Positions 42,725-51,816 of a stretch of 64,000 nt of DNA are shown here, piece after piece. The position numbers were made by a program, and so were the translations under genes. Positions within the stretch are counted from its first letter, which is position 1; every line of letters begins with the position of its first letter. The notes under the pieces are model-generated. The model made no database searches, had not been told where the DNA came from, and saw only the letters and a list, made by a program, of their open reading frames with translations. Source of the DNA: Corynebacterium occultum (lineage in GTDB: Bacteria > Actinomycetota > Actinomycetes > Mycobacteriales > Mycobacteriaceae); NCBI RefSeq assembly GCF_009734425.1, contig NZ_CP046455.1:3038001-3102000 (forward strand), read 5' to 3'.

Positions 42725-44180
42725 ACTGCCCACTGTTCTGGAATCCATCGTTGAGGGCCGCCGTGGGCACCTCCCGGAGATCCGGGCCCGCATCGCCCAC
42801 GTGGACGTCGATAAGCTTCCCCGTTCGGAGCGTTCCCTCTATGAGTCCCTCGGCGGCGGGCAGCCCGGTGGGGGACGGGGGCTGAACCGTTTCATCATGG
42901 AGTGCAAGTCCTCCTCGCCCTCCCTGGGCATGATCCGGGAACACTATGAGCCGGGCGCGATCGCCTCCATCTACTCCCGCTATGCCGCCGGCATCTCGGT
43001 GCTCTGCGAACCGGATAAGTTCGGCGGGGACTATAACCACCTGTCGACCGTCGCCTCCATCTCGCATCTGCCGGTGCTCTGCAAGGACTTCGTCATCGAT
43101 GAGGTGCAGATCCACGCCGCCCGCTATTACGGTGCGGATGCCATCCTGCTCATGCTCTCCGTCCTGGACGACGCCGAGTACCGCGCCCTGGCAGCTGAGG
43201 CGGAGCGTTTCGGCCTGGATGTCCTCACTGAGGTCATTGATGAGGAGGAGGTTGCCCGGGCCAATGCGCTGGGTGCGAAGATCATCGGGGTCAACCACCG
43301 CAACCTCCACGATCTCTCCATCGACCTGAGTCGCTCCGGCCGACTGGCGGAGCTGATCTCCGCAGATGCGGTCCTGGTGGCCGAGTCCGGGGTCCGCGAT
43401 AACGCCACCGTCCGGGCCCTGGGTGGCCACTCCAATGGCTTCCTGGTCGGCTCCCAGCTGACCAGCCAGCCGGATGTGGATGCTGCCGCCCGGGAGCTGA
43501 TCTACGGGGGCAACAAGGTCTGTGGGCTGCGCACCGCCACCGCCGCGCAGGCCGCCAAGGCAGCTGGCGCCCTCTACGGCGGTCTCATCTTCGAAGAGGC
43601 TTCCCCGCGCAATGTTTCACGTGAAACCGCCACGGAAATCATCGGTGCCGAGCCGGGGCTGCGTTATGTCGCCGTCTCCCGCCGGACCTCCGGCTGGGGA
43701 GAGCTGATCCAGCCGGGCATCCACGCCGTGCAGGTGCAGGCACCCCTCGGCGAGACCCTGGCCGATGAACGGGCACTGCTGGCCGGGGTCCGCGAAGAGG
43801 TGGGGCCGGAGATCCAGATCTGGCGCGCCATCTCCATGTCCGCCCCCCAGGGTGCGGAACTTGCAGCGGCACTGGTGGAGACTGAAGCCGTGGACCGACT
43901 GATCCTGGACTCCGGTCTGGGTGGCACCGGCACCACCTTCGACTGGTCCACCATCCCGGCTACGGTCCGGGAACACGCCCTGCTCGCCGGGGGCATCAAC
44001 CTGGCCAATGTCAGGGAGGCGCTGGCCGTGGGCTGCGCCGGACTCGACCTCAACTCCGGTGTGGAATATCCCGCCGGGGCAGGGGAGTGGGCCCACCACA
44101 AGGATGCCGGGGCACTGCGCCGCATCTTCCATGAAATCCGCTCCTTCACCCAACCCCACAACACCGAGGGAAAGGCATAG
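42714..44180 (+). CDS. trpCF: bifunctional indole-3-glycerol phosphate synthase / PRA isomerase
   Basis: 488 residues. The N-terminal (about 1-260) TrpC barrel shows [44 protein letters not shown] and [16 protein letters not shown]. The C-terminal TrpF barrel shows [51 protein letters not shown] and [11 protein letters not shown]. It does the two steps from phosphoribosylanthranilate to indole-glycerol phosphate. A parS site with one mismatch lies in the linker between domains (43613-43628), read as NVSRETA. The start ATG at 42714 has GAGGAG upstream. Confidence 0.96.
   Translation: MAHKLPTVLESIVEGRRGHLPEIRARIAHVDVDKLPRSERSLYESLGGGQPGGGRGLNRFIMECKSSSPSLGMIREHYEPGAIASIYSRYAAGISVLCEPDKFGGDYNHLSTVASISHLPVLCKDFVIDEVQIHAARYYGADAILLMLSVLDDAEYRALAAEAERFGLDVLTEVIDEEEVARANALGAKIIGVNHRNLHDLSIDLSRSGRLAELISADAVLVAESGVRDNATVRALGGHSNGFLVGSQLTSQPDVDAAARELIYGGNKVCGLRTATAAQAAKAAGALYGGLIFEEASPRNVSRETATEIIGAEPGLRYVAVSRRTSGWGELIQPGIHAVQVQAPLGETLADERALLAGVREEVGPEIQIWRAISMSAPQGAELAAALVETEAVDRLILDSGLGGTGTTFDWSTIPATVREHALLAGGINLANVREALAVGCAGLDLNSGVEYPAGAGEWAHHKDAGALRRIFHEIRSFTQPHNTEGKA
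43613..43628. promoter_or_regulatory. parS-like site inside trpCF (one mismatch)
   Basis: TGTTTCACGTGAAACC: the ParB palindrome with a changed last base. It lies at the domain junction of the bifunctional enzyme, where a short extra peptide does little harm. Confidence 0.75.
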
Positions 44181-44187
44181 TAGACCC

Positions 44188-45450
44188 ATGACCCCACACA
44201 CCGATGACGCATCCCGCGACGGCGGCAAAACGCTGCTCCCGGCTTATTTCGGCGAATTCGGCGGACAATATGTCCCCGAATCCCTGATCCCCGCACTGGA
44301 CCAGCTGGAGCAGGCCTTCGTCGACGCCACCACCGACGAAGAGTTCCAGGCGGAATTCCGCGCCTACCTCCGCGACTACCTGGGCCGCCCCACCCCGATC
44401 ACGGAGTGCTCCAACCTCCCGGTCGCCGGTGCCGGCAAGGGTTACGCCCGGATCTTCCTCAAGCGTGAGGACCTGGTCCACGGTGGCGCCCACAAGACCA
44501 ACCAGGTGATCGGCCAGGCACTGCTGGCCAAGCGCATGGGCAAGACCCGCATCATCGCCGAGACCGGTGCCGGCCAGCACGGCACCGCCACCGCCCTGGC
44601 CTGCGCCCTGCTCGGCCTGGACTGCGTGATCTACATGGGCGCCAAGGACGTGGAGCGTCAGCAGCCGAATGTCTACCGCATGCAGCTGCACGGCGCGAAG
44701 GTCATCCCCGTGGATGCCGGTTCCGGCACCCTCAAGGATGCCGTGAATGAGGCCCTGCGGGACTGGACCGCCACCTTCCACGAGTCCCACTACCTGCTGG
44801 GCACCGCCGCTGGCCCGCACCCCTTCCCGACGATCGTCCGGGAATTCCACCGGGTCATCTCCCAGGAAGCCAAGGCCCAGATGCAGGAACGCATCGGCGG
44901 CCTGCCCGATCTGGTTGTCGCGGCAGTCGGCGGTGGCTCCAACGCCATCGGCATGTTCGCTGACTTCATCGATGAAGAGGGCGTGGAACTGGTCGGCGCT
45001 GAACCGGGCGGCCAGGGCATGGACTCCGGCAAGCACGGCGCCACCATCAGCAACGGCAAGATCGGCATCCTCCACGGTGCCCGTTCCTACCTGATGCGTA
45101 ATGACGACGGCCAGGTGGAGGAATCCTATTCCATCTCCGCCGGGTTGGATTACCCGGGCGTGGGCCCCCAGCACGCCCACCTCCACAAGAGCGGCCGTGC
45201 CTCCTATGTCGGCATCACGGATGCCGAGGCACTGGAATCTTTCCAGCTGCTGTCCCTCAAGGAGGGCATCATCCCCGCCCTGGAGTCCAGTCACGCCATG
45301 GCCTACGCCCTCAAGCGTGCCCGCCTCGCCGAGGAAGAGGGCAAGCAGCTCAACATCCTCGTCTGCCTCTCGGGCCGCGGTGACAAGGACGTCGAACATG
45401 TCCGCCGCACCCTCGAGGAAAACCCCGAGCTCGTCCTGAAGGAGGACTAG
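44188..45450 (+). CDS. trpB: tryptophan synthase beta chain
   Basis: 420 residues, pyridoxal-phosphate enzyme. The Schiff-base lysine is Lys103 in [13 protein letters not shown]. The phosphate-binding motif is GGGSNAIG in [15 protein letters not shown], and [11 protein letters not shown] opens the conserved part. It condenses indole with serine. GAGGGAAAGG precedes the ATG, which lies 8 bases past the trpCF stop. Start and length match the family. Confidence 0.97.
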   Translation: MTPHTDDASRDGGKTLLPAYFGEFGGQYVPESLIPALDQLEQAFVDATTDEEFQAEFRAYLRDYLGRPTPITECSNLPVAGAGKGYARIFLKREDLVHGGAHKTNQVIGQALLAKRMGKTRIIAETGAGQHGTATALACALLGLDCVIYMGAKDVERQQPNVYRMQLHGAKVIPVDAGSGTLKDAVNEALRDWTATFHESHYLLGTAAGPHPFPTIVREFHRVISQEAKAQMQERIGGLPDLVVAAVGGGSNAIGMFADFIDEEGVELVGAEPGGQGMDSGKHGATISNGKIGILHGARSYLMRNDDGQVEESYSISAGLDYPGVGPQHAHLHKSGRASYVGITDAEALESFQLLSLKEGIIPALESSHAMAYALKRARLAEEEGKQLNILVCLSGRGDKDVEHVRRTLEENPELVLKED

Positions 45451-45453
45451 AAC

Positions 45454-46293
45454 ATGACCCGCTATGAAGCCCTCTTCACCCGCCTCGAGGAGAAGAATGA
45501 AGGCGCCTTCGTGCCCTTCATCATGCTCGGCGACCCCACCCCGGAAGACTCCTTCGAGATCATCCGCAGCGTCGTTGAGGCAGGTGCCGACGCCCTCGAG
45601 CTCGGCGTCCCCTTCTCCGACCCGGTCGCTGACGGCCCCACCATCCAGAAGTCCCATATCCGGGCACTCGATGGTGGCGCTACCGTGGACGGTGCGCTGG
45701 CGCTGATCCGCCGCATCCGGGAAACCTGGGAGGAGCTGCCCATCGGCATGCTCATTTACGGCAACGTTCCCTTCACCCGGGGCATCGAACGCTTCTACAC
45801 CGAGTTCGCCGCAGCCGGAGCCGACTCCATCCTCCTCCCGGATGTTCCCGTTCGTGAGGGTAAGGAGTTCGCCGAGGCTGCTGCGGCAGCTGGGGTGGAC
45901 CCCATCTTCATCGCCCCGGCCCAGGCCGCCGAGGCCACCCTGGCAGGTGTGGCGGCCCGCTCCAAGGGCTATATCTACGCCGTCTCCCGCCATGGCGTCA
46001 CCGGCACCGAGCGGGAGTCCGAGACCACCGGTCTGGCCGATGTGGTGGCCAATATCCAGCGCTTCGGGGGCGCCCCGATCCTGCTGGGATTCGGCATCTC
46101 CAGCCCGCAGCACGTGGCTGATGCGATTGCCGCCGGTGCCTCCGGTGCCATCACCGGTTCCGCCATCACCCGCATCATCGACGCCCACACCGAAGGCGTG
46201 CACCCCAACCCGGGTCACGTCGTGGATCCCGCAGCACTGCACGCAGAGCTGAAGGAATTCGTCTCCGCCATGAAGGCAGCCACCAAGAAGTAG
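45454..46293 (+). CDS. trpA: tryptophan synthase alpha chain
   Basis: 279 residues. The catalytic Glu lies in ALELGVPFSDPVADGPTIQ and the catalytic Asp in SILLPDVPVREGK; GFGISSPQHVADAIAAGASGAITGSAI is the phosphate-binding part. It splits indole-glycerol phosphate to indole, which tunnels to TrpB. AAGGAGG within the end of trpB serves as its ribosome-binding site. It is the last gene of the trp operon. Confidence 0.97.
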   Translation: MTRYEALFTRLEEKNEGAFVPFIMLGDPTPEDSFEIIRSVVEAGADALELGVPFSDPVADGPTIQKSHIRALDGGATVDGALALIRRIRETWEELPIGMLIYGNVPFTRGIERFYTEFAAAGADSILLPDVPVREGKEFAEAAAAAGVDPIFIAPAQAAEATLAGVAARSKGYIYAVSRHGVTGTERESETTGLADVVANIQRFGGAPILLGFGISSPQHVADAIAAGASGAITGSAITRIIDAHTEGVHPNPGHVVDPAALHAELKEFVSAMKAATKK

Positions 46294-46304
46294 TTCTGGT
46301 ACTA

Positions 46305-46348
46305 AAAAACCCACTCTTCTCTCCGGTGGGGGAGGGGAGTGGGTTTTC
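46305..46348 (+). terminator. terminator of the trp operon
   Basis: AAAACCCACTC around 46306-46316 pairs with GAGTGGGTTTT at 46337-46347, followed by CTC. The A- and T-runs make it a bidirectional intrinsic terminator. Confidence 0.85.
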
Positions 46349-46597
46349 TCATGAGCATGGAGCTGGTTTTGAGGAAGCGTCACAGTGACGTTATCTAAAT
46401 GACCCTGGGGTCAGGTAATTTGAGCCTGAAATTTTGCGGGCCACTGCCTTAAAAGGGGATCCCAATGATGGGCGAAGTCAACTGTAGCTGTCATCCATAA
46501 CCCGATCACCAAAGATCAGGCAGGCCCGCTTTCTCATCCTCCGATGATGGTTGTCGCCATAACCCTATGAGCTGCACCTTTGCGATAATCTGGAGTC
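46349..46597. other. gap before the Tat-Rieske gene
   Basis: 249 bases with no recognisable gene. A -10-like GATAAT at 46581-46586 ends 11 bases before the next ATG, so that mRNA would have almost no leader. No other structure was noted. Confidence 0.4.
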
Positions 46598-47002
46598 ATG
46601 GCTTCCCAGACTCCCAGATTCTCTCAGGGCAATTTATCCTGCAATCGTCGCATGTTTCTACTCGGAACTGCAACTACCTTCGCCGGAGCGTTCCTGGCGG
46701 CGTGCGGATCCAATCCTAGCGTAGAGGTGGCAGCCACCGAGGTTCCGGTGGGTAGTGCGGTGATCATCGACTCCTTCATCATCGCCCAACCCACCGAGGG
46801 CAACTTCCTCGCCTACTCCTCCACCTGCCCCCACCAGAACAACCCCATCACCGAGGTGGAGGGCGAGATCGTGCGCTGCACCGCCCACAACTCGGAGTTT
46901 TCCATCGTGGACGGTGCGGTGCTCGCCGGCCCCTCCAGGGACCCCCTGATCCCCTCACAACTGACAGAATCGGGGGGCACCCTCAGCGTCACCAGGAAAT
47001 AG
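46598..47002 (+). CDS. Tat-exported Rieske [2Fe-2S] lipoprotein
   Basis: 134 residues. The N terminus has a twin-arginine signal (NRRMFLLGTA) and a lipobox AGAFLAAC with the modified Cys at 36, so it should be folded in the cytoplasm, exported and lipid-anchored. The Rieske boxes are complete: Cys77-His79 in STCPHQNNPI and Cys94-His97 in RCTAHNSEF. It resembles the small ubiquinol-cytochrome-like Rieske proteins next to arsenite or other redox genes, but no such partner is nearby. A role in periplasmic-side electron transfer is likely. Confidence 0.85.
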   Translation: MASQTPRFSQGNLSCNRRMFLLGTATTFAGAFLAACGSNPSVEVAATEVPVGSAVIIDSFIIAQPTEGNFLAYSSTCPHQNNPITEVEGEIVRCTAHNSEFSIVDGAVLAGPSRDPLIPSQLTESGGTLSVTRK

Positions 47003-47006
47003 GATT

Positions 47007-48107
47007 CTAGCGCCAGGCCGCGCGGTGATAGGCGACGGGGAAGGGGACCTCCCGGGAATCCACACCGGTTTCCCGGGCGATCCGCCAAGGGAAAGAAGGA
47101 TCCCGCAAGGCCTCGCGGCCGATCAGCACCGCACTCGCCCGGACCTCCTGAATGATGTCCAATGCCTGCTGTGGTTCGGTGATCAGACCAACCGCAGCCG
47201 TCGGCATCCCGGTTTCCAGCTGGATCTGCTCCGCGAAGGAAACCTGGTAACCGGGGCCCACCGGGATCTGCGCCTTAACAAGTCCACCGGTGGAGACATC
47301 CATCAGATCCACCCCCAACTCCTTGAGAATCCCAGCCAGCTTCACGGATTCCTCAACCGTCCAGGAGGGGACATCATCTCGCCAATCAGTGGCGGATAGC
47401 CGGAGCAGAAGCGGAACACCTTCGGGCAGTGCCTTACGGACCGCCACCACCACCTCCCGAAGCAGGCGGGTGCGGTTCTCAAAACTCCCGCCGTATTCAT
47501 CCTCACGCTTATTGGCGAGCGGGGAGAGGAACTGGTGCAGCAGGTACCCATGGGCGGCATGGAGCTCCACGGTGTCGAAACCGGCGTCCATGGCGCGATG
47601 AGTCGCCGCGACAAAGTCCTCCGGCAGCTGCCTAATCTCCGCCAGGGTCATTTCCCGGGGCACCGCCAGACCATCATTGGCCACGGCGCTGGGGCCGACC
47701 GGCTCCCACCCACCCTCACTCAGCGGGATGGTTTCTGTTCCATCATAAGTCGGCTGATCCGGCAGGAGGGGGACTGTACTCGATTTACGACCGGCATGGT
47801 TGAGCTGGACACCCATCTTCGCGCCCTGGGCATGAACGAAGTCGACGATGCGCCGCCAGGCCTGAACCTGCTCCTCATTCCAGAGCCCCGTGCAATTCGG
47901 GGAGATACGTCCCTCCGGAACAATGCCGGTGGACTCGGCGATGATCAGCCCGAAACCGCCGACAGCCCGGGCACCATAGTGGACCAGGTGCCAATCAGTG
48001 GGGACGCCGTCCCTCTCCTGAACCCGGTACTGACACATCGGAGGGAGCCAGATCCGGTTCGCAATTTCCAGATCCCGCAACTGCATCTTCTCAAAGAGGA
48101 CATTCAT
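47007..48107 (-). CDS. old yellow enzyme family NADPH:flavin oxidoreductase
   Basis: 366 residues with the FMN-binding barrel of the YqjM-like class: RIWLPPMCQYRVQERDGVPTDWHLVHYGARAVGG, GVQLNHAGRKSS with the substrate-binding His pair region, ELHAAHGYLLHQFLSPLANKREDEYGG with the HH-type motif, and SAVLIGREALRDPSFPWRIA. It reduces activated C=C bonds or quinones with NAD(P)H. The natural substrate is unknown. It converges on the Rieske gene with 4 bases between stops. Confidence 0.88.
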   Translation of the reverse strand: MNVLFEKMQLRDLEIANRIWLPPMCQYRVQERDGVPTDWHLVHYGARAVGGFGLIIAESTGIVPEGRISPNCTGLWNEEQVQAWRRIVDFVHAQGAKMGVQLNHAGRKSSTVPLLPDQPTYDGTETIPLSEGGWEPVGPSAVANDGLAVPREMTLAEIRQLPEDFVAATHRAMDAGFDTVELHAAHGYLLHQFLSPLANKREDEYGGSFENRTRLLREVVVAVRKALPEGVPLLLRLSATDWRDDVPSWTVEESVKLAGILKELGVDLMDVSTGGLVKAQIPVGPGYQVSFAEQIQLETGMPTAAVGLITEPQQALDIIQEVRASAVLIGREALRDPSFPWRIARETGVDSREVPFPVAYHRAAWR

Positions 48108-48158
48108 CCCCTCACCCTACTAAAGCATTTTCTTCCCGCCGCACCGAAGAAGGGATTG

Positions 48159-48174
48159 GGTTTCACGTGAAACA
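48159..48174. promoter_or_regulatory. parS-like site (one mismatch)
   Basis: GGTTTCACGTGAAACA, between the oxidoreductase start and the divergent transporter gene. The first base differs from the perfect palindrome. Confidence 0.8.
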
Positions 48175-48254
48175 TACTATTCCCACTCCCACCACACCGC
48201 TCCGGAGGAGGGAAATCCAGTGGGGCGGGGGAGAGGCTCGTAGACTAAGCACTC

Positions 48255-49253
48255 ATGGTCTCCCGTCTGAAATTGCCTAAGGCGGATCCGCTGATCCTGT
48301 TGATCATCGCGGCCGTCCTCGTGGCCATCATCCTGCCCGCACGCGGAGAGTTCGCCGAATGGTTCGCCCTGGCCACCCAGATCGCCATCGCCGTGCTCTT
48401 CTTCCTCTATGGTGCCCGACTGTCCACCCAGGAGGCGCTCAACGGCCTCAAGCACTGGAAGCTGCATCTGCTGATCCTGGCGTTCACTTTCGTGGCCTTC
48501 CCCATCATCGGTGTCGCACTCCGCCCACTGACCTACTTCATCTCCGAGGATCTCTACATGGGCATCCTCTTCCTGACCCTGGTGCCCTCCACGGTGCAGT
48601 CCTCGGTGGCCTTCACCTCCATCGCCCGGGGCAATGTGGCGGGCGCGATCGTCTCCGCCTCCGCCTCAAACCTGGCCGGCGTCTTCCTCACCCCCTTGCT
48701 GGTCATGCTGCTGATGTCAGCCGGGGATGGGGTTCAGGTGGATGCCTCGGTCTTCATCAATATTTCACTGCAGCTGCTGTTGCCCTTCATCCTGGGGCAG
48801 CTCTTCCGTCCGCTGGTGGGTAAGGCTGCAGCTTCCAAGGGCACCAAGATCGTGGACCGTGGTTCCATCACCATGGTGGTCTACTCCGCCTTCTCTGCCG
48901 GCATGGTCGCCGGGGTCTGGTCGAGTGTGTCTGTCGGCAGCATCATCTTCCTCATCATTTTCTCGGTGGTGCTGGTGGCCTTCATGCTCTGGTTGACCCG
49001 CTTCATCGCGCAGAAGCTGGGCTTCAACCGGGCGGACACCATCGCCATCGAGTTCTGCGGAACCAAGAAATCTCTGGCGACCGGACTCCCGATGGCGGCG
49101 GTCATCTTCGGCGGAGCAAACCTCGGCCTGCTGATCCTGCCCCTGATGCTCTTCCATCAGATCCAGTTGATGATGTGTTCCTGGCTGGCTGCCCGCTACG
49201 CTAAGCGGGGGGAGGGGCCGAAGCAGGTGCAGCTGCAGTCCGATCCCAGCTAG
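48255..49253 (+). CDS. bile acid:sodium symporter (SBF-like) family transporter
   Basis: 332 residues with about ten membrane segments. The YfeH-type SBF signature is visible: FLYGARLSTQEALNGLKHWKLHL, LVPSTVQSSVAFTSIARGNVAGAIVSASASNLAGVFLTP and FCGTKKSLATGLPMA. Family members move organic anions or related solutes with Na+. The substrate here is unknown. It is monocistronic and ends in a strong terminator. Confidence 0.88.
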   Translation: MVSRLKLPKADPLILLIIAAVLVAIILPARGEFAEWFALATQIAIAVLFFLYGARLSTQEALNGLKHWKLHLLILAFTFVAFPIIGVALRPLTYFISEDLYMGILFLTLVPSTVQSSVAFTSIARGNVAGAIVSASASNLAGVFLTPLLVMLLMSAGDGVQVDASVFINISLQLLLPFILGQLFRPLVGKAAASKGTKIVDRGSITMVVYSAFSAGMVAGVWSSVSVGSIIFLIIFSVVLVAFMLWLTRFIAQKLGFNRADTIAIEFCGTKKSLATGLPMAAVIFGGANLGLLILPLMLFHQIQLMMCSWLAARYAKRGEGPKQVQLQSDPS

Positions 49254-49266
49254 ATCCACCCCAAGG

Positions 49267-49308
49267 GAAGTCGGCCGGAGAGTGAACCCTCACTTTCCGG
49301 CCGACTTC
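49267..49308. terminator. intrinsic terminator of the SBF transporter gene
   Basis: GAAGTCGGCCGGA (49267-49279) pairs with its complement (49296-49308), with a further AGTG/CACT pair inside, followed by TTTATTT. Confidence 0.88.
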
Positions 49309-49358
49309 TTTATTTCTGGGGTGGTGTGGGTTGCTTTAATTCAGCTCCCTCAGGAAGA

Positions 49359-49374
49359 TGTTTCACGTGAAACC
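49359..49374. promoter_or_regulatory. parS-like site (one mismatch) overlapping a gene start
   Basis: TGTTTCACGTGAAACC lies over the first codons of the following gene, so ParB binding and transcription or translation of that gene overlap physically. Confidence 0.8.
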
Positions 49375-49678
49375 TTTCCTTTATGTCCGCACCGAATTGT
49401 CCATCCCCGGAACCGGGAAGGCGGTCCACCTTGCCGAGCTGGAGCCTCTCGATGACACCCTCTGCCGCCTCTACCGGATGATTGAACTCGACGCCCATGG
49501 ATCCATCGTCGGCGCCATGAATCACGGGAAGACGGTCGGCGGCTCCCAGCAGCCCAATGAGTTGGTGCCGCACCCCGACACCTATGAGCAGTACCCGGAC
49601 ATCACCGCCGAGATGCTCAATGAGAGAGAATTCGAGGGCCTCTGGAGCGAAGCCAGGGCAATCTTCCCGGAACTCTAG
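49367..49678 (+). CDS. small conserved-type protein, possibly DUF6881-like
   Basis: About 103 residues. The pattern LYRMIELDAHGSIVGAMN with PDITAEMLNEREFEGLWSEA resembles small proteins of the DUF6881 kind, but I am not certain. The first in-frame ATG (49358) is directly against the AGGAAG and would give MFHVKP from the parS sequence. The GTG at 49367 has a 9-base spacing to AGGAAG and is my choice. Its stop overlaps the stop of the convergent META gene by three bases. Confidence 0.6.
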   Translation: MKPFLYVRTELSIPGTGKAVHLAELEPLDDTLCRLYRMIELDAHGSIVGAMNHGKTVGGSQQPNELVPHPDTYEQYPDITAEMLNEREFEGLWSEARAIFPEL

Positions 49679-50058
49679 GAAGCACCTTCCCCCTGTCGGG
49701 GGAGGGTACCGATCTCCACGCCACCCTGATCGAAGACATGGAGGACAGCTCCTTCCACCTCCAGGGATTCTGCGGCGGAAAGCCAGGTCTCCACATCCGG
49801 GCAGGCCATCATGGTGGTGGCGATGGGGCCGAGGATGACACTCTCACCCTCAAGCTCCCAGGTACCGATCATCCGGTTGCAGCCATCGGTGCCATGGAGT
49901 TTTCCATCAGCTTCGAGTGTCAGCTGGGGTTGCCCCGGCTCATCGGAACCCCAGGCGCCCTCTACCGAGTCGCCGGATTCCGAAGCGGTGGCGCAGCCGC
50001 TCAGCAGAACCAGGGCAGCGACTACGGCACCGAGCATTCCCAGGGTTCTCTTCCTCAT
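49675..50058 (-). CDS. META-domain (HslJ-like) lipoprotein
   Basis: 127 residues. Signal peptide with lipobox LLSGC (Cys22), so it is a secreted, lipid-anchored protein. The mature part, LTLEADGKLHGTDGCNRMIGTWELEGESVILG and ATTMMACPD, matches the META domain found in HslJ. The role of such proteins is not settled; HslJ is linked to heat and novobiocin tolerance. It lies on the minus strand just before the azlCD pair. Confidence 0.8.
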   Translation of the reverse strand: MRKRTLGMLGAVVAALVLLSGCATASESGDSVEGAWGSDEPGQPQLTLEADGKLHGTDGCNRMIGTWELEGESVILGPIATTMMACPDVETWLSAAESLEVEGAVLHVFDQGGVEIGTLPRQGEGAS

Positions 50059-50115
50059 GGGGCTGAGCCTACCCAGCGAAAGTCCCCGGCGAAATAGCTC
50101 CGCAAGGGAAAAATC

Positions 50116-50457
50116 CTAGAAAACCAGATTCACCAGCAGCATATAGCTCAGCGTGCCCCCGACGATGGAGAGTCCGGCGGAGCGGCGCCAGGCGTGGAGG
50201 ATCACGGTGACCCCCACCGCAATGAGGGAGGCGCTCAAACCGCCGGGGGATTCAAGTTGGCTGTGGAGGGTGTAGATCACCAGGGCCGCCATCACCCCGA
50301 CCGGCATGGTGATGCCCAGCATCCCGATGAACTCACTGCCCTTGAGGCGTTTCAGCGCCGAGAAGGGGAGCTGTCGCAGCGCGAGGGTCACGATCGCCAC
50401 CGGGATGAGCACCCCGAAGACCATGGGCAGGGTGACCCCCTCCGGCAGGCCTGTCAT
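50116..50457 (-). CDS. brnE: branched-chain amino acid exporter, small subunit (AzlD/BrnE)
   Basis: 113 residues with three to four membrane helices (VFGVLIPVAIVTLAL, FIGMLGITMPVGVMAALVIYTL, LSYMLLVNLVF), the AzlD pattern. It forms a two-component exporter with the AzlC-type protein, which in C. glutamicum (BrnFE) exports isoleucine, leucine, valine and methionine. The start at 50457 follows the brnF stop by one base. No lrp regulator gene is adjacent, unlike in C. glutamicum. Confidence 0.85.
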   Translation of the reverse strand: MTGLPEGVTLPMVFGVLIPVAIVTLALRQLPFSALKRLKGSEFIGMLGITMPVGVMAALVIYTLHSQLESPGGLSASLIAVGVTVILHAWRRSAGLSIVGGTLSYMLLVNLVF

Positions 50458-50458
50458 C

Positions 50459-51193
50459 TCAGCGCCTTCCCTTCTCCACCGGACGGCGCAGCTCCATGGC
50501 GCGGTCCAGGTTGGGGAAACGGTAGCGCGCAACCAGGATCAGGAAATAGGCGATCAGCGCGATCACGAGCATCTGGGTGGGGGCGATGAAGCCGGCGATG
50601 AGCGTCAGCAACATGGCGAGCAGAGGGAGGGAGAAGTCCCGGTTATTCTGGAATGACTCCCAGGTGAGCACCACGAATAAAGCGGTGAGTGCAAACTCCA
50701 TGCCCTGGAGTCCCGGGGGGATGAGTTCCCCGGCGAGCGCCCCGAGGATGCCGGGGATCACCCAGAGTGACTGGCAGAAGATCTGGATCGTGAGTACCCG
50801 CGCCCCGGAGATCTTCCCCGGGGGACGGGCCGAGACGATGGCGTAGGACTCATCGGTCAGGGCATAGGTGGAGTAGAGCTTTCCCACCGGTGAATGGATC
50901 TCTTTGCGGGGGAAGGTCAGGCCATAGAAGACATGCCGGAAATTGACCATGAATCCGGTGATCGCCGCAGTGAGGGGACCGACGCCGGCAATCACCAGAT
51001 TCAACGTCAGGAACTCCATGCTTCCGGCGTAGATGATGAAGGAGAAGATCGGTGCCCACCACCAGGCGAAGCCGGACTGGGTCACCAACAGCCCGAAGGC
51101 CAGGCCGAGGGGAATCAGGCCGAGTCCCACCGCCCAGGTTTCCTTGATTCCCCCCTTGATCTCCCCGAGTGTTTCACGTGAAACATTCGCCAT
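50459..51193 (-). CDS. brnF: branched-chain amino acid exporter, large subunit (AzlC/BrnF)
   Basis: 244 residues with about eight membrane segments. AzlC features are IPLGLAFGLLVTQSGFAWWWAPIFSFIIYAGSMEFLTL, TGFMVNFRHVFYGLTFP and TYALTDESYAI. Together with the small subunit it exports branched-chain amino acids or methionine. A perfect parS site spans the first codons (NVSRET). Its ATG overlaps the stop of yqgE, so yqgE-brnF-brnE form one transcript. Confidence 0.88.
   Translation of the reverse strand: MANVSRETLGEIKGGIKETWAVGLGLIPLGLAFGLLVTQSGFAWWWAPIFSFIIYAGSMEFLTLNLVIAGVGPLTAAITGFMVNFRHVFYGLTFPRKEIHSPVGKLYSTYALTDESYAIVSARPPGKISGARVLTIQIFCQSLWVIPGILGALAGELIPPGLQGMEFALTALFVVLTWESFQNNRDFSLPLLAMLLTLIAGFIAPTQMLVIALIAYFLILVARYRFPNLDRAMELRRPVEKGRR
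51170..51185. promoter_or_regulatory. parS site (perfect) inside brnF
   Basis: TGTTTCACGTGAAACA without mismatch, read as NVSRET on the coding strand of brnF. Confidence 0.9.
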
Positions 51194-51798
51194 TAGTTTT
51201 CACCGAGGTCAGCCGGAAAGGTAGAGAAGAGGGGCAGGGGCATCTGCTGACGTCGCATCACATCACCCCACAGGTCGACTCGACCCGGAGCAATGACATC
51301 GGAGGGCAGCGCCGGGGTGACGAACCAGTCCCCGAACTCAATCTCCTCCTCCAGCTGACCGGGAGTCCACTCCGCATAACCGGCGAAGAGCCGCATGCCC
51401 TCCACGAGCTCAGCGACTTCCTCCGGCTTGGAGCGCAGATCCACATGAGCCAGGCGGTTGGCCAGTCGGTTCAACTGGGGGTGATCATCGATATTGACCC
51501 CGTTCTTGGTCACCGCCAGCCCGGCCACGGACTGCTGGTTCAGGGGTCCCCCGATGTAGAGGGCCTGAGGCTTGGCCACCGCGGGCAACCAGTCCGGCAT
51601 CACGTTGAAGACCGCAAGCTCACTGCGGGCAGTCAGGTTCACGCCGAAGGTCATCTGCGGCGAATGCTCGATGATCATGATCACGCTGCGGGTGAAATCA
51701 CCGGACAGCATGCCCGGGGCAGCCACGAGCAGCATGCCGGGCTCAGGCGCCATTCTTTCCATGGCATTGAACAACCGGTCCGCATATAGATCAGCCAT
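51193..51798 (-). CDS. YqgE/AlgH family protein (UPF0301)
   Basis: 201 residues. Conserved features are PGMLLVAAPGMLSGDFTRSVIMIIEHSP, GGPLNQQSVAGL, LFAGYAEWTPGQLEEEIEFGDWFV and DLWGDVM. The family is widespread; AlgH was named as a regulator of alginate genes in Pseudomonas but its molecular function is open. In actinobacteria it lies beside pcnA in this same position. It is 18 bases from the pcnA stop. Confidence 0.88.
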   Translation of the reverse strand: MADLYADRLFNAMERMAPEPGMLLVAAPGMLSGDFTRSVIMIIEHSPQMTFGVNLTARSELAVFNVMPDWLPAVAKPQALYIGGPLNQQSVAGLAVTKNGVNIDDHPQLNRLANRLAHVDLRSKPEEVAELVEGMRLFAGYAEWTPGQLEEEIEFGDWFVTPALPSDVIAPGRVDLWGDVMRRQQMPLPLFSTFPADLGEN

Positions 51799-51816
51799 CG
51801 TGTCCCAATTCCTTTC

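Noticed and set aside
44146..46383. Very long minus-strand frame opposite trpB and trpA
   Set aside because: It is a shadow of the strong G/C third-position bias of the trp genes, covers two certain genes and has no domain likeness.
49358..49366. MFHVKP as the true N terminus of the small gene at 49367
   Set aside because: The ATG touches the ribosome-binding site; the peptide is just the parS sequence read in frame. The GTG at 49367 has normal spacing, though the choice is not certain.
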